From contig NW_026971213.1 of the NCBI RefSeq assembly GCF_963678635.1, positions 1 to 53,002 on the forward strand: 53,002 nt of DNA, read 5' to 3'. This DNA is from Symsagittifera roscoffensis (taxonomy: Eukaryota; Xenacoelomorpha; Acoela; Convolutidae). Shown piece by piece: positions 1 through 13,600 of the stretch. The position numbers and the translations under genes are program-made. The notes under the pieces were generated by a model. The model searched no databases and was not told the DNA's origin. It worked only from the letters and a program-made list of their open reading frames with translations. Within the stretch, counting starts at the first letter, position 1. Each line of letters opens with the position of its first letter.

Positions 1-157
1 CACTGTTCAGACCATATGAAGCTTCTAATTCAAGAACGTAACTTGATTTTGAATAAAAATTTAAAAATATATCAAACCGCTGAAAAGCAAGCGACCCAAT
101 TAGATGTTTTCAATTTGTTCACCAAAAATGAAAAGTTTACAGAAAACGCCGGTGCAA
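1..157 (+). CDS. Possible partial exon at window edge (unrecognised)
   Basis: The frame is open from base 1 and encodes about 52 residues, including the run KLLIQERN and a lysine/glutamine-rich stretch. It ends at a good GTAAGT donor at 158-163. A second, frame-broken copy of the same segment, donor included, lies near 868-1020. I do not recognise the protein. It could be the last visible exon of a gene entering from the left, or part of a repeat that happens to be open. The duplication argues for either exon duplication or a repeat. Confidence 0.3.
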
Positions 158-867
158 AGTAAGTTTGTAAAACCCAATCGGAATTGGATCTGATAGTACA
201 CCCAAAACTGGACCAAATATATGATTATTAAACTGCGATATTGATTCGAAAGAAGATTTGATCTTCCATTTGTTGCTTGTGAATTTTTTCACGAAGTCTC
301 AAACAACTAACCCGCATAATTAACAACATCAAAACAATTGATGAAAGATAGATCCAGCAATCTAACATTGATTGAAAATAGACTGGTATTTCAACCTGCG
401 ATTTTTCAAGACTTAATTGGATAAGCCAGTTTGTTGCAGAACAAAAATTGATGCACGTAGAAATGAATCGCAAATACTCATTACCTCCAAACTATTGTTT
501 TTCAAAATACCTTCACTTATACATTTCTATAAAAATATCAGCGCTTTTCAAACTTTTTGAGCACTTTTTATAGTTAAAACAGATTTTATAAACTGAGCGA
601 TTGGGAAACCGGAAGAGATATTTTTACGATCACAAATCTGCAAAAACGAAACGTGAACTCCGCAGACACGATTATCAGACAGTTTGAAAAAAAAATTTGC
701 TGAACCCAAACACACAAGATTCTATGACTGCTTTTTTCCTTGAAGCTACAAAATCGAGAGTTGTGAAAAAATGTAATTTGACGCGGTTTGAATTTCGAAT
801 TTTTGCTATTTAGTCAACTCTGGGCAATTTGAATATTATGACTGTTTTTTTTTCAAAACAATGAATC

Positions 868-1038
868 AGATCATATGAAGCTTCTCATTCGAGAACGTAA
901 CTTGATTTTGAATTGATATGTAAGACATAATATCAAATTGGTGAAAAACAAGCTACCCAATTAGTTGTTTTTATTTCGTTCCTCAACAATGAGAATAGCA
1001 CAGAAAACGCCTGCGCAAGGTAAGTTTGTTAATTTTAG
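868..1038 (+). pseudogene. Decayed direct repeat of the 1-176 segment
   Basis: This segment matches 5-176 along almost its whole length: the same CATATGAAGCTTCT start, the same ACCCAATTAG core, the same AGAAAACGCC and the same GTAAGTTTGT end. It has a TGA stop and an extra base after the first third, so it is not open throughout. It is either a duplicated exon that decayed or a second copy of an interspersed repeat. Confidence 0.5.
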
Positions 1039-3499
1039 ATCGTACATATTTGATGGAGATTCCAGAAAAATCTGAACTTGAGAAACCAAGAGTCAAAACG
1101 CAAAAAAATTTACTTCGTGTCCTAAAAAAATATCACTAAAAATTACACCGACCGTAATACGTGTCTTCATTACGTTCAATGACACCTAAAAAATATCCCA
1201 ACACTTGGTTGCGTGTGAGTTGACGATTTTTACAGAGGCGAAGCGGTGTTTTTCATCACTTGCGATACAACATTAACATAAAAAAACATTAGCCGAAAAA
1301 AAAATTATGAATGTTGAAAAAACTAGGTGAACCAAATTTTTCATATAACTCGATAAAAAAAAACAACTAAAAGCCCAGCTGAAACTGGAAGTACGTACTT
1401 GATATTGAATGAGTTTGACATACTGATTCGGCACGGAAATTGTGATTGCAAAAATTGGACTTTGAAAAAAAAACTTAATTATTTCTCTTCTTAATAAAAG
1501 TGAAAAGTAAAAAATTTTGAGAGAATAAATTTTCCCAACGAGATGTCATTTCACTAACAGAAATTATCGCAAAAACAATTAATAATTATCGCAACCGGTT
1601 CTTTCAATTGAACTTTTTATCTCAGATTTGTTTGGGTAAATTTACAAAAATTCAGAAAGTTTCTGAAAAACGAACGAAAGAATTTCCAAAATCAACCATT
1701 TTTTTCTGCAAAAGGCAGGTTGTGGCCGCTTAAGGAAAGAAGATGTCCAAAACCGGATTTCTCAATTGAACACAACCTGAGAATTGGTCCGGTAGTTTCG
1801 CTGAAAGTCAGAAGTTTCCAAAAAACTTTATCTTATTTGAAGACCATAAATGTTTTCGTAAACTAACTGGGCACAGCCAATTATATAAGTACGCTTTCAG
1901 TAACCTGTTCATCCGATTAAAACTATGATATCAGATTTAGAAGAAAAGTTAGCAAAAAAAAAGTCCAAGAAATGGTCAACAAAAAAACTTAGACAAAGAC
2001 AATCATAGCTTTTTGTGGAAACTTACGGCGAAGCCGGTTATGCAGGAGGGATTCAAGCAACCTGTAAGTTCGATTGATTCCAAAATTTCATATTTGGGAG
2101 GTTAGTTCTCGAGAAAAGTGAAAAACTTCAAAAACAACGGTCGAAATATCAAATTTCAGACTTTTCCACGGGCCCTATTTCTTGGTGTCCAAAAAATTTG
2201 GTCGCATTGGCAAATGAGGTTCCAACAACACGTTCTTTGAATTGGAACTAAAATCTAAGATATTGCAGGGTAGTTTTCAAAAAAATTTAAAACGGTCAAA
2301 TCAAAATTTCGACTTTTGCCAGGGCAAAAACTTTTTGTGTAAAATCTTTTTTGTGACAGCTAGGACAGGGTAATTTTCCATTACCCGTTATCTCCATTGA
2401 ACCAAAAATACCCGATTTGAACGTGAGTTTCCGAAAAATGTTTAAAAGTTTTACAAAACAGTCTAAGAACAAAAAAATAGACTATTATGAGGGCCATAAC
2501 TTTATGTGTAAAAAATTTGGGCGGAGCTGCTTGTGCAGTGAGCCTTTCAAAACAGTTCAATTCATTGGAATCAAAAACCCATACTCGAGAGGGATACTTT
2601 TGGAGAAAAAAAATTATGGGTCAAATATACCCCAACAGACTTTTTCGAAGGCCGTAGACAGAAGGGTCAAGGAAAAAGACTCTACTAGAATATGCAGGCA
2701 GACAGTGGAGTAGACGGTTTTTCAATTGACACCTTTAAAAAAACAGAAGCTTTAGAAAAATTGAAGCTTTGCAAAAAGTTAAATTTCCAAAACCAAAAAA
2801 ATATAAATTTCAACAAACCGATTGGTTAACATACAACCAGCTTGAAAAATGTGGAGAGGAGCGTTTAAATTGCGTTTCTCTTGAATTGAAATTTCCTCTA
2901 GACGACCCAAATTTAGGTCATTAAGCCGATGAAAAAAGCCGAAATAATTTGGGCCTGGGAACTTTTCTAAGAAATAAAAAACAAAAGAAATACGAGGTCA
3001 AGGTAAGGTCAACAATTTTTAGGAGTAAATCAAACACTGAAAACAAGCTGAAAGAAAAATGTGCGCAAAAAAAATCAATTCCAAGATGTGAATCTTACGC
3101 CGACAACAGATAAGCAGACAAATAATTGGCTGACAATTTTATTTGAAACAGAATAAATCCGGTTTGAAAAAAAAACAAATGCTGGTCAGATTAGAACCCA
3201 GGACCTTTGCCGTCCCATTCGTTACCTCCAGGATAAGTTGGCCGAAACCCTCAAAATTTTGAATAGATTATGAAACAAGGTACCTAGAGATGGGTCGAGA
3301 CAAGTCTTGTGAACACAGCTGTTTAGGAGAAAAACAGTCTTGTACCCGATTTCAAAACCCTTGCTTCTCGCAAGCGTAAAACTGAACTTTCTTTTGCCAC
3401 AACTACATGACATACATAGCCGAGCAGTTAAGATAACTCGGAGCCCTGACACCAGCAACCTTGTTTTTCATTAGAATCCAGTATTACGTCTTTTCACGT
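1039..3499. other. Non-coding, AT-rich intergenic region
   Basis: No convincing gene was found here. From about 1690 to 2700 the sequence looks like very diverged tandem units of roughly 170-180 bp, with recurring phrases such as GGGTAGTTTTC and TTCAATTGAA. The stretch 1190-1320 shares CACTTGCGATACAAC with 16330-16390 and belongs to an interspersed family. The region 3050-3240 resembles 16600-16760 and ends in a B-box-like string, so it is probably a SINE relic. Confidence 0.45.
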
Positions 3500-3507
3500 T
3501 TTTTCTT

Positions 3508-3805
3508 GCAATCGACTTTTTTTTCTTAGTTCGACCAAATTGATTTTCTGAGCTCTCCTAAATCACTCTAAAGACCCCATTTTGATCATAATTTTGAAAA
3601 AAAAAACACGCCAAAAAAAGGCTTTTTAGGCAATTTTTTCTGAATTACGCCACCAGAACAAAAATTCTGAGTTACGCCACCAAAAATGGATATCTCAAAA
3701 TAATACAAAAGGAGGACCCTTTGGGTCGGCAGGGGGTCCAATTCCTGAGGGGGGGGGGGGGGGGGGGGGACGTCCGCAACCTCCTCGCCTAAATCCGCTG
3801 GTGAT
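3508..3805 (-). mobile_element. Degraded copy of hAT-like MITE (same family as 13832-14257)
   Basis: In reverse orientation this stretch shares the AGTTCGACCAAATTGATTTT segment, the GGGTCGGCAGGGGGT segment, a long poly-G run and a decayed end CCTAAATCCGC with the well-bounded MITE at 13832-14257. The terminal bases are mutated and no target duplication can be seen. Confidence 0.6.
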
Positions 3806-4045
3806 CAACACGATTGTTTCTCAGAGATAGGCAAATTATAGAAGTACGACAACTAATACACATCAAGTTTAAAAACGCTTTCACGGGAACTTAATTCATC
3901 AAAATTGATAAAAGACTGGAAATGACAAGAAAAGACTTTCAACCATAAATAGAAAAGGGAGTTTTCAAATGCTGTTATTGAACTACATCTAAAACGAAAC
4001 AACACGATTTACAGATGAAATTATAACACATTCTTTAATGATACA

Positions 4046-4227
4046 TTTATTCGCATTTCGAAGTGCTTGGCATTAAAATGCCTCAAATGCTCAATAATAA
4101 AGATTATTAAATTTTCAATTTGATAGATTATTTACAATTTAGGACAGGGAAAGAGCAAGATTATTGCACATCAATTTAAAATTCACAAAAGCGTATTTGT
4201 GCGATATAAAGATATGGCATGTTTATT
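4046..4227 (-). promoter_or_regulatory. Candidate poly(A) signals of the CAMSAP gene
   Basis: On the minus strand AATAAA hexamers lie at 4222-4227 and 4046-4051, about 300 and 475 bases past the stop codon at 4525. Either could direct 3' end formation. This is a motif match only. Confidence 0.35.
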
Positions 4228-4524
4228 CTGCACCTTAAGAAACGCAAATTGTAGCATTGAAAACTTTCAACGCAATGCAAAAACAAGGCATGAAAAAAGC
4301 ATTCCACTTTTCGAGTTAACAGTTTCTATTCAAACTAAAGCTGAATTTTTTCCAGTTAATTCCGACTGGATGTCAAACTCTTGTAGCCGTTCATTACTCT
4401 ATAGGTCAAAGAACATTGGAGAGTGGTTTTCATTTCTCGGGCTTAACATTCCACGTGCAGCAAAGCTCCTAGGACTAACTACAACTTTTTCTACTTTCTG
4501 CCGTTAATGTTGTTTTGACTGTTT

Positions 4525-4627
4525 TTACTTCTTTTTCCAGAGCTGGTTCTGGATGGTGAAAGCATCCACAGATACAGACATGGTCTTGGAGGGGATTTGC
4601 AGGAACCGCTTGCCCCCACTGTCGTAT
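4525..4627 (-). CDS. CAMSAP: CAMSAP exon 22 (CKK end and stop)
   Basis: Begins after TTTCAAG and encodes the CKK end (KRFLQIPSKTMSVSVDAF), finishing LWKKK and TAA. It is short and was not apparent as an open frame by itself. Confidence 0.93.
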
Positions 4628-7600
4628 CTTGAAAGAAATATCCAGTAAACCGTTGATAACTTTTCATCTCTTTTCAATTACCACAAATGCTGGTTAATTT
4701 TTTCATTTAACGATCAGAAGAAAGCAAATTTAAGCTGACTTGCGACCAAATCAGAAAGCTTGAAAAATCCCGAACAAAAAAATCCCTTAGTAGAACCACT
4801 TTTTTTCAAATTTTAACAACAAAAAATCACACAAAAACATTTCCTTATAACTTAAAACTACTTTTCCCCAATTTTAGTTTCAAAATTAGAAAACTCTCCT
4901 TAAGTACTATTTCTATTTTCAAGACTAACTTGTACAGATCCTGTATCATATGTAGTTTCACATTCTGCGGTCCCATGCCTGTCACTTTTGTAATCACCCC
5001 CTCCTCACAGTCTCCCTCGCACAGGTAGATGGCTCTAAATTTGAGGGCGTGATCTCGAAACAGAATCAGAAAGTGCTTCCCGCCACTTGCGTCTACCACT
5101 ATGTTCGGATCACCAGATGATATTGAAGTGCACGAGTCGATTTGCTGAAACATAATAGAAGTTTTAACATCTGCGCAAACTTAAGAAAACTGTTTTTTAG
5201 ACTTGTTTCCATCTGATCCGTACACACTCACATGTATTAAAGTTTATCTAAATTTACGAAGCTCATTACGAGTTAGATAGGGAATAGAGCGGTTAACCGG
5301 TAATGAAACTTAAACCCCGGTTAAACTATTGTAACCGATGAAAATGTTACTGAAACGTTACTGCAAGTAAACAGTCGGTTCTCTTAATGAACACTCAATG
5401 AAATTAACGATTGAAAGACATCTCCATCTGCTTCCTCTTTCTTATCAAAAAATTTGTTAAAAAACATCAAAATTAACAAGCATCCAAATATCGAAATATC
5501 ATCTAAAAGTTCGAAAGACTTAAAAAACTATCAGTAGTCGAAACAATCATATTTTATAAATTTCTTTGTGGTCGGAACTTTCTGTGCTGGCAACTGGTTA
5601 TTTTATTCCTAGGAATTCAACCAAACTGCTCAATCTATTGGTTCCTTCTACCATTCTCTTTTCTTCTAAAGTATGCCGTCCATCTAAACTCTTACCAACT
5701 GTAAGTAAATATCTCTTACCTGCAGTATTTTGTTCTTCATGTCGCTGTTGACTGCCCCGGGGAACACAGACTGAGTGATTGCATTCTGGATCTTCAGTTT
5801 GTTGCTCTTCGAAGTAGGCTTCACAAACAACTTTGGACCTTAACAATCAATAACTTGACATATGAAAAACTTCTTTTCAGAAAATCTCTAATTAAACAAA
5901 AATTGCTGCTACTGAGCAGCCTCTTATTAGTCAGTTTCCAATGACTTTAATGATTTTTGATCAAACGGTTTTTTCGACACTCTTTAACGGTTCAAATGAA
6001 TAAACATTGAGTTCAGACTTGCAAATGGGCTGATTTAGTTAATTTAAATTCGATTGGATTACATGACTTAAAAGGATATTAGCAACAATTTTGCATTGAT
6101 TATTGTTCGAGTTGGATGTCTTACCGTTGTACTCGCTGAACTCGGATCTTACTTCCCAAGTGTCCATGGCAGACGAAACAAGAGACTCACCACCGTCACT
6201 CAACACTGAAATTAGACTTAATTAACTTTTTAAAAATAAGACTAAAAAACAGAATAAGACTAAATTGAGTTTTCAGACTCTATTAATTGTGGACACTGTT
6301 AGGATGAGTAATACAAAACACCTCAGCAGACAGTTGAAAAACTTATTAACTCAAAAACTTCAACTTCTTTTATATTTAGTGGAACAAAATACTTTTTCGG
6401 TGTCAATTCAAAAAATTTCAAAAGACATCAGCAGAATCAGCATAAATGAACACTGTAACACTATTTTACTTCGCTCATTGCCACGTATCAAAAAGAAAAG
6501 AAAGACTGGGAGTTTTATGATAAGGTTTGAGTTGTGACTTTAACTCACAGTTCTCGACAGAGTTCTTCCTACTTCTTGTCAATTTGAAGCCACTGTCTCC
6601 ATTTCTACTGCTAGTACTTCCGCGTCTGCTCCTTGGCAACTGCTGTTGTTGTTGTTGTTGACTCTTGTTCGTTGGTTTGGCTGTAGTAGATTTGGATCTG
6701 GGTTTAGAAGCAGGGCCGCTTTTTGCCTGCTAACATTTTTTTCAAGCGCCTCAATGAAAGAAACATAGCCAACATACAGGCGAAAAAAAGCCAATGAACT
6801 CAAGGAAACCGAAAAAAATATATAACTCAAATGTCAAAAAAAAACAGCATTCTATGAATTTCATGAATCTTTTATAATTGAATCTTTTTGATAAAATTTA
6901 TTTTGAAAATACAAAGCCTAACCGGTTATTTGTGGAGCAACAGTAAAGATGAATTTCGCTCACTATGGGACTTTATTTTATAAAAGCAGCCGGATATTAA
7001 TTATTAATGTTTGATCACAATATGGCTTACTTGCCAGAGCAACAAACATTGCGCAAGCAACAACACCAGATTAAACTGGTTTTCTCCTACACTAACTTGC
7101 TGTGCTCTCCCTGTAGCCCCTCCCCCTCCGCCCACAAGTCCTCTGGCTTGCGGTGTTTTCGGTGGGGCTCTCCCACTTTCCTCCAACTCCTTCTCTGCTT
7201 TTTTCTGCAGATACTGAGCCATGATTCTCTCGCGTCTCGCCTGGGCCTCCAGTTTCTTCTGCTCCTGAAACAGCTTAAGATTGCAGATGTGTTTTCTTAT
7301 CAATCAGAAATTCCGGTGAATTTGCAAGACGCACAAACAGGCCCGTCCGAAGTCATCATAGCGGATAACAATAAAACTTCAACGATTCACTTTCCATTCT
7401 AGAAATAAACTATTGTTTTGTTTATTCGAGGACAAGGTGATAGCTATTAATATAAATAACAATAATTTCGTTTCTGCAAATCACAAATCCTTATTTAATA
7501 GCTTGAAAGAAGCAATAAAATATGATTTGGTTTCAGAACTATTTGACCCAGGAAAACGGCCAAATGACAACTTTCCCTGTACTAAATTGCCCCACATGAC

Positions 7601-10600
7601 ATCTGTATCGTTTTCCCTCAAAATTAACACGGTAGTGGAATCTTTCATGTACTATTTAGTCCTATCGAGTACTATTTAGGATCAGTAAAGGCTAATGATA
7701 AGCTCGAATTTTTTTACTTACGAAAATACTAATTGAAAATGATTCAAATTGTTGAGACTATAATATAAATTGAAACATCTTTTTGAGAATTAAGCGCAAT
7801 ATGATGACAAAAATTCACAACTAGCGCCAATGAAACAACGAATCATAGCATTTGTTATCTTAGATGATTAGATGAATGCTAACGCAAATTTTATTTCAAC
7901 TTTAATTACAATGAGACAAATAACGTTGACGTACACGATTCTACAAAACAGCGAGCGAGAAAAACTACCAGGCACTGGTGATGCTCAAGATACCGTCCAC
8001 ACAAACATCGAATGCTTGCCGTCACAGCTGGAGAGGAACAAGAGCCACCAAAAGTGAGCACAGCATGATGTTTCGACCAGAAAATTTGAGACAGAATATC
8101 AGACCAACACAGAAGTCAAGCAGCAAATCACACATATCAATAGCAATTTCCTTATGTTTGCCGAAAACGAAAAAAAAAACGAGAAATCTGTCCAGCCATC
8201 CTTGCCTAGTCGGAAGCACTGAGAAACAAAACTTGTCTACTTCCGCACCATTTAATGAAGAAAAGAATTTCAATTCCATATGTATATACTGAACATTCTT
8301 CTATCTACAGGGGGTTATGAACACGGAGCGAAATTTAGTATTTGCTGACAGGGATATCGTGCAATCCCTTCAGGTTGACAATTCTCTATAGATAGGCGAT
8401 AAAATGTTTCCAATAGGCCGGATGCAGTTTCTATGGAAGCTTTTAACAATATACATTCAAACTGACTACTTTTAGATACCTTGTAATAATGCTATACCGC
8501 CTAATCAAATTGAAGAGACATTCTAAAAATCCTCAAGTACTTCTGTACTGTCTCGAAAAATCCGCAGCCATTAGGGATTCTTCTTGATTTTGAGCCAACC
8601 GCCTCTAACCACTTCAAAAGTGTAAAATCAAACTCTCCCATCAAACGCAAACAGAATGCAAACAAGAAAATTTCAACGATTATTATAGTGACTCTTTATG
8701 ATGTATATGAAAAAAGTAGTGTAACGCCACTGTCGCTTTTCTCCTAACGCAAAACCAAATCCAATGTTCTTCCCCATATTCGCCCGTTTAACAACAATAA
8801 GCTTGAGCTAGTAAGCCGATAAAATTATCAGTCTGTTATTTTATTCTATACGGCTACTTGTTTATCAATTCAGATACCAGACCTTTAGAAAAAACGTTTA
8901 ACTGTTTAAAATAAGAAAATTAGTCCATTTTATTTATCAAGTTAGTAAGAAAGACTCTGTTTAGTATAAATAAAGGACTTAACTCACAAAGGTTGCGCAA
9001 CAGCCCTACTCTACAAGGGTTTTGACACCGCTATTAGTGGAACATTGAAGAAAGTTAGCAGCTGAAGTTTCTTTTACTGTTCAAAGACCAAACCAGGTAA
9101 CATTTCAATAACTCATAATTCGATTAAACATGTTTTGTAAGGTAAAAAAATTTTCTTTTCCTAATGCTTTTTCTAATGCAAGTATTTATTGGCAATCTAA
9201 AACGCTTCCAAGAAACCCAGGCGCTTAAAAACCCCTGAATGAAACCATCTGAACTTCAACAGTTTGGCGTTAAGCTGAAAAGCACAATAGCGACTCTTTA
9301 TATAGGCGTTGACACTAGAATTCTTAAAAGTCTTTTTAGAAGTCTCAAAAACCCAAACACAAAGAAGAAAAACACAGATACCCCAAAAAGAGAACGAGGG
9401 TTGAACACATTTAGAAGTTATGCAAAAAAATTATGCACACCTGGGCTTGTGCTTCCATGGTCTGTCTGCGGACACTCTCTGCATTGGCATCTTCAGTCGC
9501 CTTCCTCCTCTTTTCCAGATCCCTCTGCTGCTTCTCACGTTGACGCCTCAGAAACTCCTCCGCCTACGTACAATTAAAATTACACTATCAGTAAACAAAA
9601 ACTTCAATCATTCTTCAGAAACTACAAATTTGACAACAAGTAACTGTTTCAGTTGTAAGCTAGTTTTATCCGCAACTAGTTCTGTGACTCCGAAGTTTGA
9701 TAAAACAATGAAGTGTTTCTCTTTCAATTCAGCGATAGGATTAGAAGAATCGGATGAATCCTTTTTTAAACTAAATTAGAATAAATTTCAACGGTTTAAA
9801 CGAATTTCTGATTAACGTCTTCCTTCATTCTCTTCATTCTTATTCGAAGCTTTGGTACCAGATATCTACCAAGAAAACTACACAGAAAATTTTCGCCCAC
9901 ACAGCTTCCGTGTTGCGCTACATTTCGTAATAAGGCATTAGCAAGTAGCGACAGCTTGCTCTGCTGCGCTTACAGTTGCACGTAAGCTTAATGGTAATAT
10001 TAATATATTTTTTACCTTTTCTCGTCTCTTTCTCTCCTCTTCGTCCTCTGATTGGCTGATCTGTTTGCTCTGTCTTTGATTGTCTCCCATTACATCTGCA
10101 GATGGTGAGTCTATTTTATCCACATCTATCACTAGAGCCACGCCACCCATTCTTTTTTTGGATATAGGGGAGTGGTAGTCACATTCTGAAACAGTCCACC
10201 GAATCACCTTTTGCTATACAAATATCTGCCATCATGGTTCATGATTGTACGAAAAAAAAAATATTTTTTTTGTCGCAATTTAGACAATTTTTTTTTACAG
10301 AAATGACCATTTTCTCTTCTATGGCATTGGTAACAAAACTCTTTCAAAATGACTTAAAAAAGCAATTACAGCCGAATATTGAATATAGTCACCACACATC
10401 CTCCCTCTGTACTCCTATTTTACAAAAGACAAAAATATATCCTAACTTTCATTTACCGATATTATTTTTGTCATGCTATCACTATCATACAAATTCGCGT
10501 ACCTTGTACAATTTTCAGAGCCTCGTCCACAGTTGTGCTCGAATTTGCACTTGAACTACTTGATTCTATATTCGGATTTGAAGCCACACTCTTTACTTTT

Positions 10601-13600
10601 CGACTGTTACTTGACATCGGTTCACTGCTTTTCGCAGCCGATAACTTAACACCGCCATTATTTCTCGTATTTGGCGTCGATGAAGAGCTTGTAGGCGTTC
10701 TCTTGTTTGTGGTTAGACGAGGTTTCGGCGGCGCGAACTCCTTGCTGTTGGTGTTCGCAGATGCGAAAAAATTGACAGAGAAAGCTTCGGCTTTCTTGGG
10801 AACTGAAACAAAATTGAATTAACATCGATTTGCTTGTCGTAGAGTAGACGATTTTATGAGTTCGTAAGCTTTGTAACAAAAAACATTAAATTACTACTGA
10901 AAAAAAATTAAAAATTATATCGAGACCGGTCATCTTTTTTATTCTTGGGTCTTTTCACTCACCCTCCCCCAAATTTGAATTTCAGTGTTTAAACATAGCC
11001 AATAGACATGCAAAGGCTACAGACATCAACCCAGCTGCACTTCGCAAACAAGTGAAAACATGAAGTTTTCTCGGTGACAGCCCTGCACAACTGTGCCATT
11101 GACGCTTACAGACACCAAACACTGAATAATAAATAGGAGAATACATGCTATTGAACTGTCAAAACTATGCAAAAAGTGGCACTTAAATGAACACTTTAAT
11201 TTGCGAGTTAGGTTGGCAACAGTGCAACAGAATTCCAGTGCAACAGATCAAGATTATAGATGAGCAATTTATGCACCAAATAAGCACTTTCATTTGCGTT
11301 TTAGATTTTAAAAAAGTACATTACGCTGGCTTTTCAAACTAAAATTCGTTCACGTTTTTCTGCGCAATCTCTGCTTTCATTATCGAAGAGCGTAATCTGC
11401 CTTCCTTTTAGCTAATGAATTTGAACTGAACTTGAAAAAACCACTTCAATGTTCATTGGCACTTAAAAATTATTCTGTCCTTGCAATGAAATTTTGCATG
11501 CTGAACAAACGGAGTACTGTGAACGTATTATTGTTTTCACAATATTTATCATCGTATCTTCACGAATTTAGCCACATTATCCTTGCTTGTCATTGAAAAG
11601 TACAGCACAACCATAAGCCTGAATAAATCTTTCTGAATTTAATTCTATTCAAGTAACTTACAATTTGAGGTATCGATTAGCGGAGGATCCTTTCCACTTT
11701 TCTGCTGAGAGGGACTTGTAGCACCACTTTTGTCAATTGCGTCTCTTTTTGAATCCACTTCATCCGAGGTCATTACGTCATTCTTATTTGACCTTTTGGA
11801 CTTAACGTGAACTGGACTATTTTCGGGCGTGACCTCTACACTTGAACTTATTTGAACTTCTGGATCCAGGGGCGAGATTGCACACGATGACTCAAATGTA
11901 TCTTTCTTTTCAACATTCTTTCCCCGGGTTCGCATTTTGGACGTTTCCTCGGTTTTAGAATCCTTCTCATTCTGAGATTCCATTGATAGTGTTTGCGGTC
12001 TTTTTGGGGGATTACTACTTGATGATACTTTTCTTCCCTCGCTACGAGGTGAACTTTGGATGAAATTATCATTACTACAATTCAAATTTTCATTTTTGAT
12101 AGTTGGTTTAGGACTGACAACAATCGGCCTTAGACTTTCATCTGGATTCAAGTTATTTCCCTTCGAAGTCTGACTATGTACACTAAATTTACGTTCACTA
12201 CTTGGAATGTTACTTTGCGAATCGACCATTTGTAAGTTTTGATGACTCTGATTATCCGAACTACTAGTCGGTAAATTTTGGTTTTGATTGTAGGGCAAAC
12301 TTTGCTGGTAATAATTATGATGAGATCCGTGCAGTGTTTCATAATGATACTCTTGCTTATGTGTTGTCTCATAGTTGTGATACAATTCTTGTTCATGCAC
12401 TGCGTAAGGCGGTTGCAAAGCTTGGCCTTGAAAACTTCTCATCTGACCTTGATTTGGGATGTTATTACTCATTTGACCCTGATGATGAAGGTTATTTAAT
12501 TGCACGGATTGGCCCATTGGAATACTGCTACCATAAGGATTAAAAACTCCTTGCTGTTGTTGGTTTTGGTGTACCGGATACTGCTGTATATGACTGAAAG
12601 GCTGATGACGGTTTATAAGGGAAGCATTCGGTTGCTGGCCAATTTGGTTATGATTTATAACCTGTGGTAACCTGTTAGTGTTACTATTAATCAAATCTGG
12701 ATGACTACTGTTGTTATGCCATAAATTCATTTGGTGTGGTTGGAATGTGTTTGGGTTTCCGAAACTGTTCAATTGTTCTCGGCTACTGTTTCTGCTTATA
12801 CTTTGCCCATACTGTTGGCGCTGTAGTTCCATTTGCATCTCTCGTTCTGAATGTAGTTTTCGTGTTTCCATTTCGGTTATGAATTTGTGTCTAAAAATCC
12901 TCATGGTTAAATTCCATAACACATACGTAAAATAATTATTTCGTAAAATAACTTACCAATGAACAAAAAATGACTAAAAGTCCGCAAAATAACTTTCATT
13001 CGATCAAAATGGTGAACAAAAATTTCGGCGAATAACTGATTGAGCAGAAAAATTAAAATTTCCATCGAGTAATTAGATGGCCTTAGAGAAAGAAATATAT
13101 ATACTCACTTTAGAGTTTGCAGCTCCCTCGCTAGTATCTGATTCTGTTCAATCAACATATCTCTCTCGAGCGAACTCGTCAAGTCCACTGAGCTCCCAGC
13201 CCCTCCCCTTTTTTCATCCCCTCTCCGCGCCCCTCTTATTTCCCCATCTTCCATCTGGTTATTATGATAGCCTTGCATCTGATTTTCAACAAACATATGT
13301 TCTCCCCTCGCAGTCGAAGGCCGACTTAACGCTTTTGTTCTTCTTAACGTACTTTGATTTGAACCAATTCCACTCGACAAACTATCTAACTCGTCTCGCT
13401 CCATGTAATAACTCATTGGCCGATTACCATTACTTCTACTGTTCAAATTGCGAGTACTAAATTGCGATATCGGAGATGAATCGTAATACGAATTGTGATT
13501 TTGATTGTGTGTTTGAAGATCGATTGAAGTTTGAACTTCAGCTGAAATCTTACGAGTCAGGGGTGGATCTTGGTTAGTATACTGAAAGTCGGAGTTGTCG

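Noticed and set aside
3751-3770. Poly-G runs (also 17643-17656 and 22737-22758) as functional quadruplex sites
   Set aside because: At least one lies inside a MITE next to its end; the lengths are probably unstable and may be assembly artefacts.
7007-7402. Plus-strand ORF of 131 codons over CAMSAP exon 17
   Set aside because: It is the antisense shadow of a well-supported coding exon.
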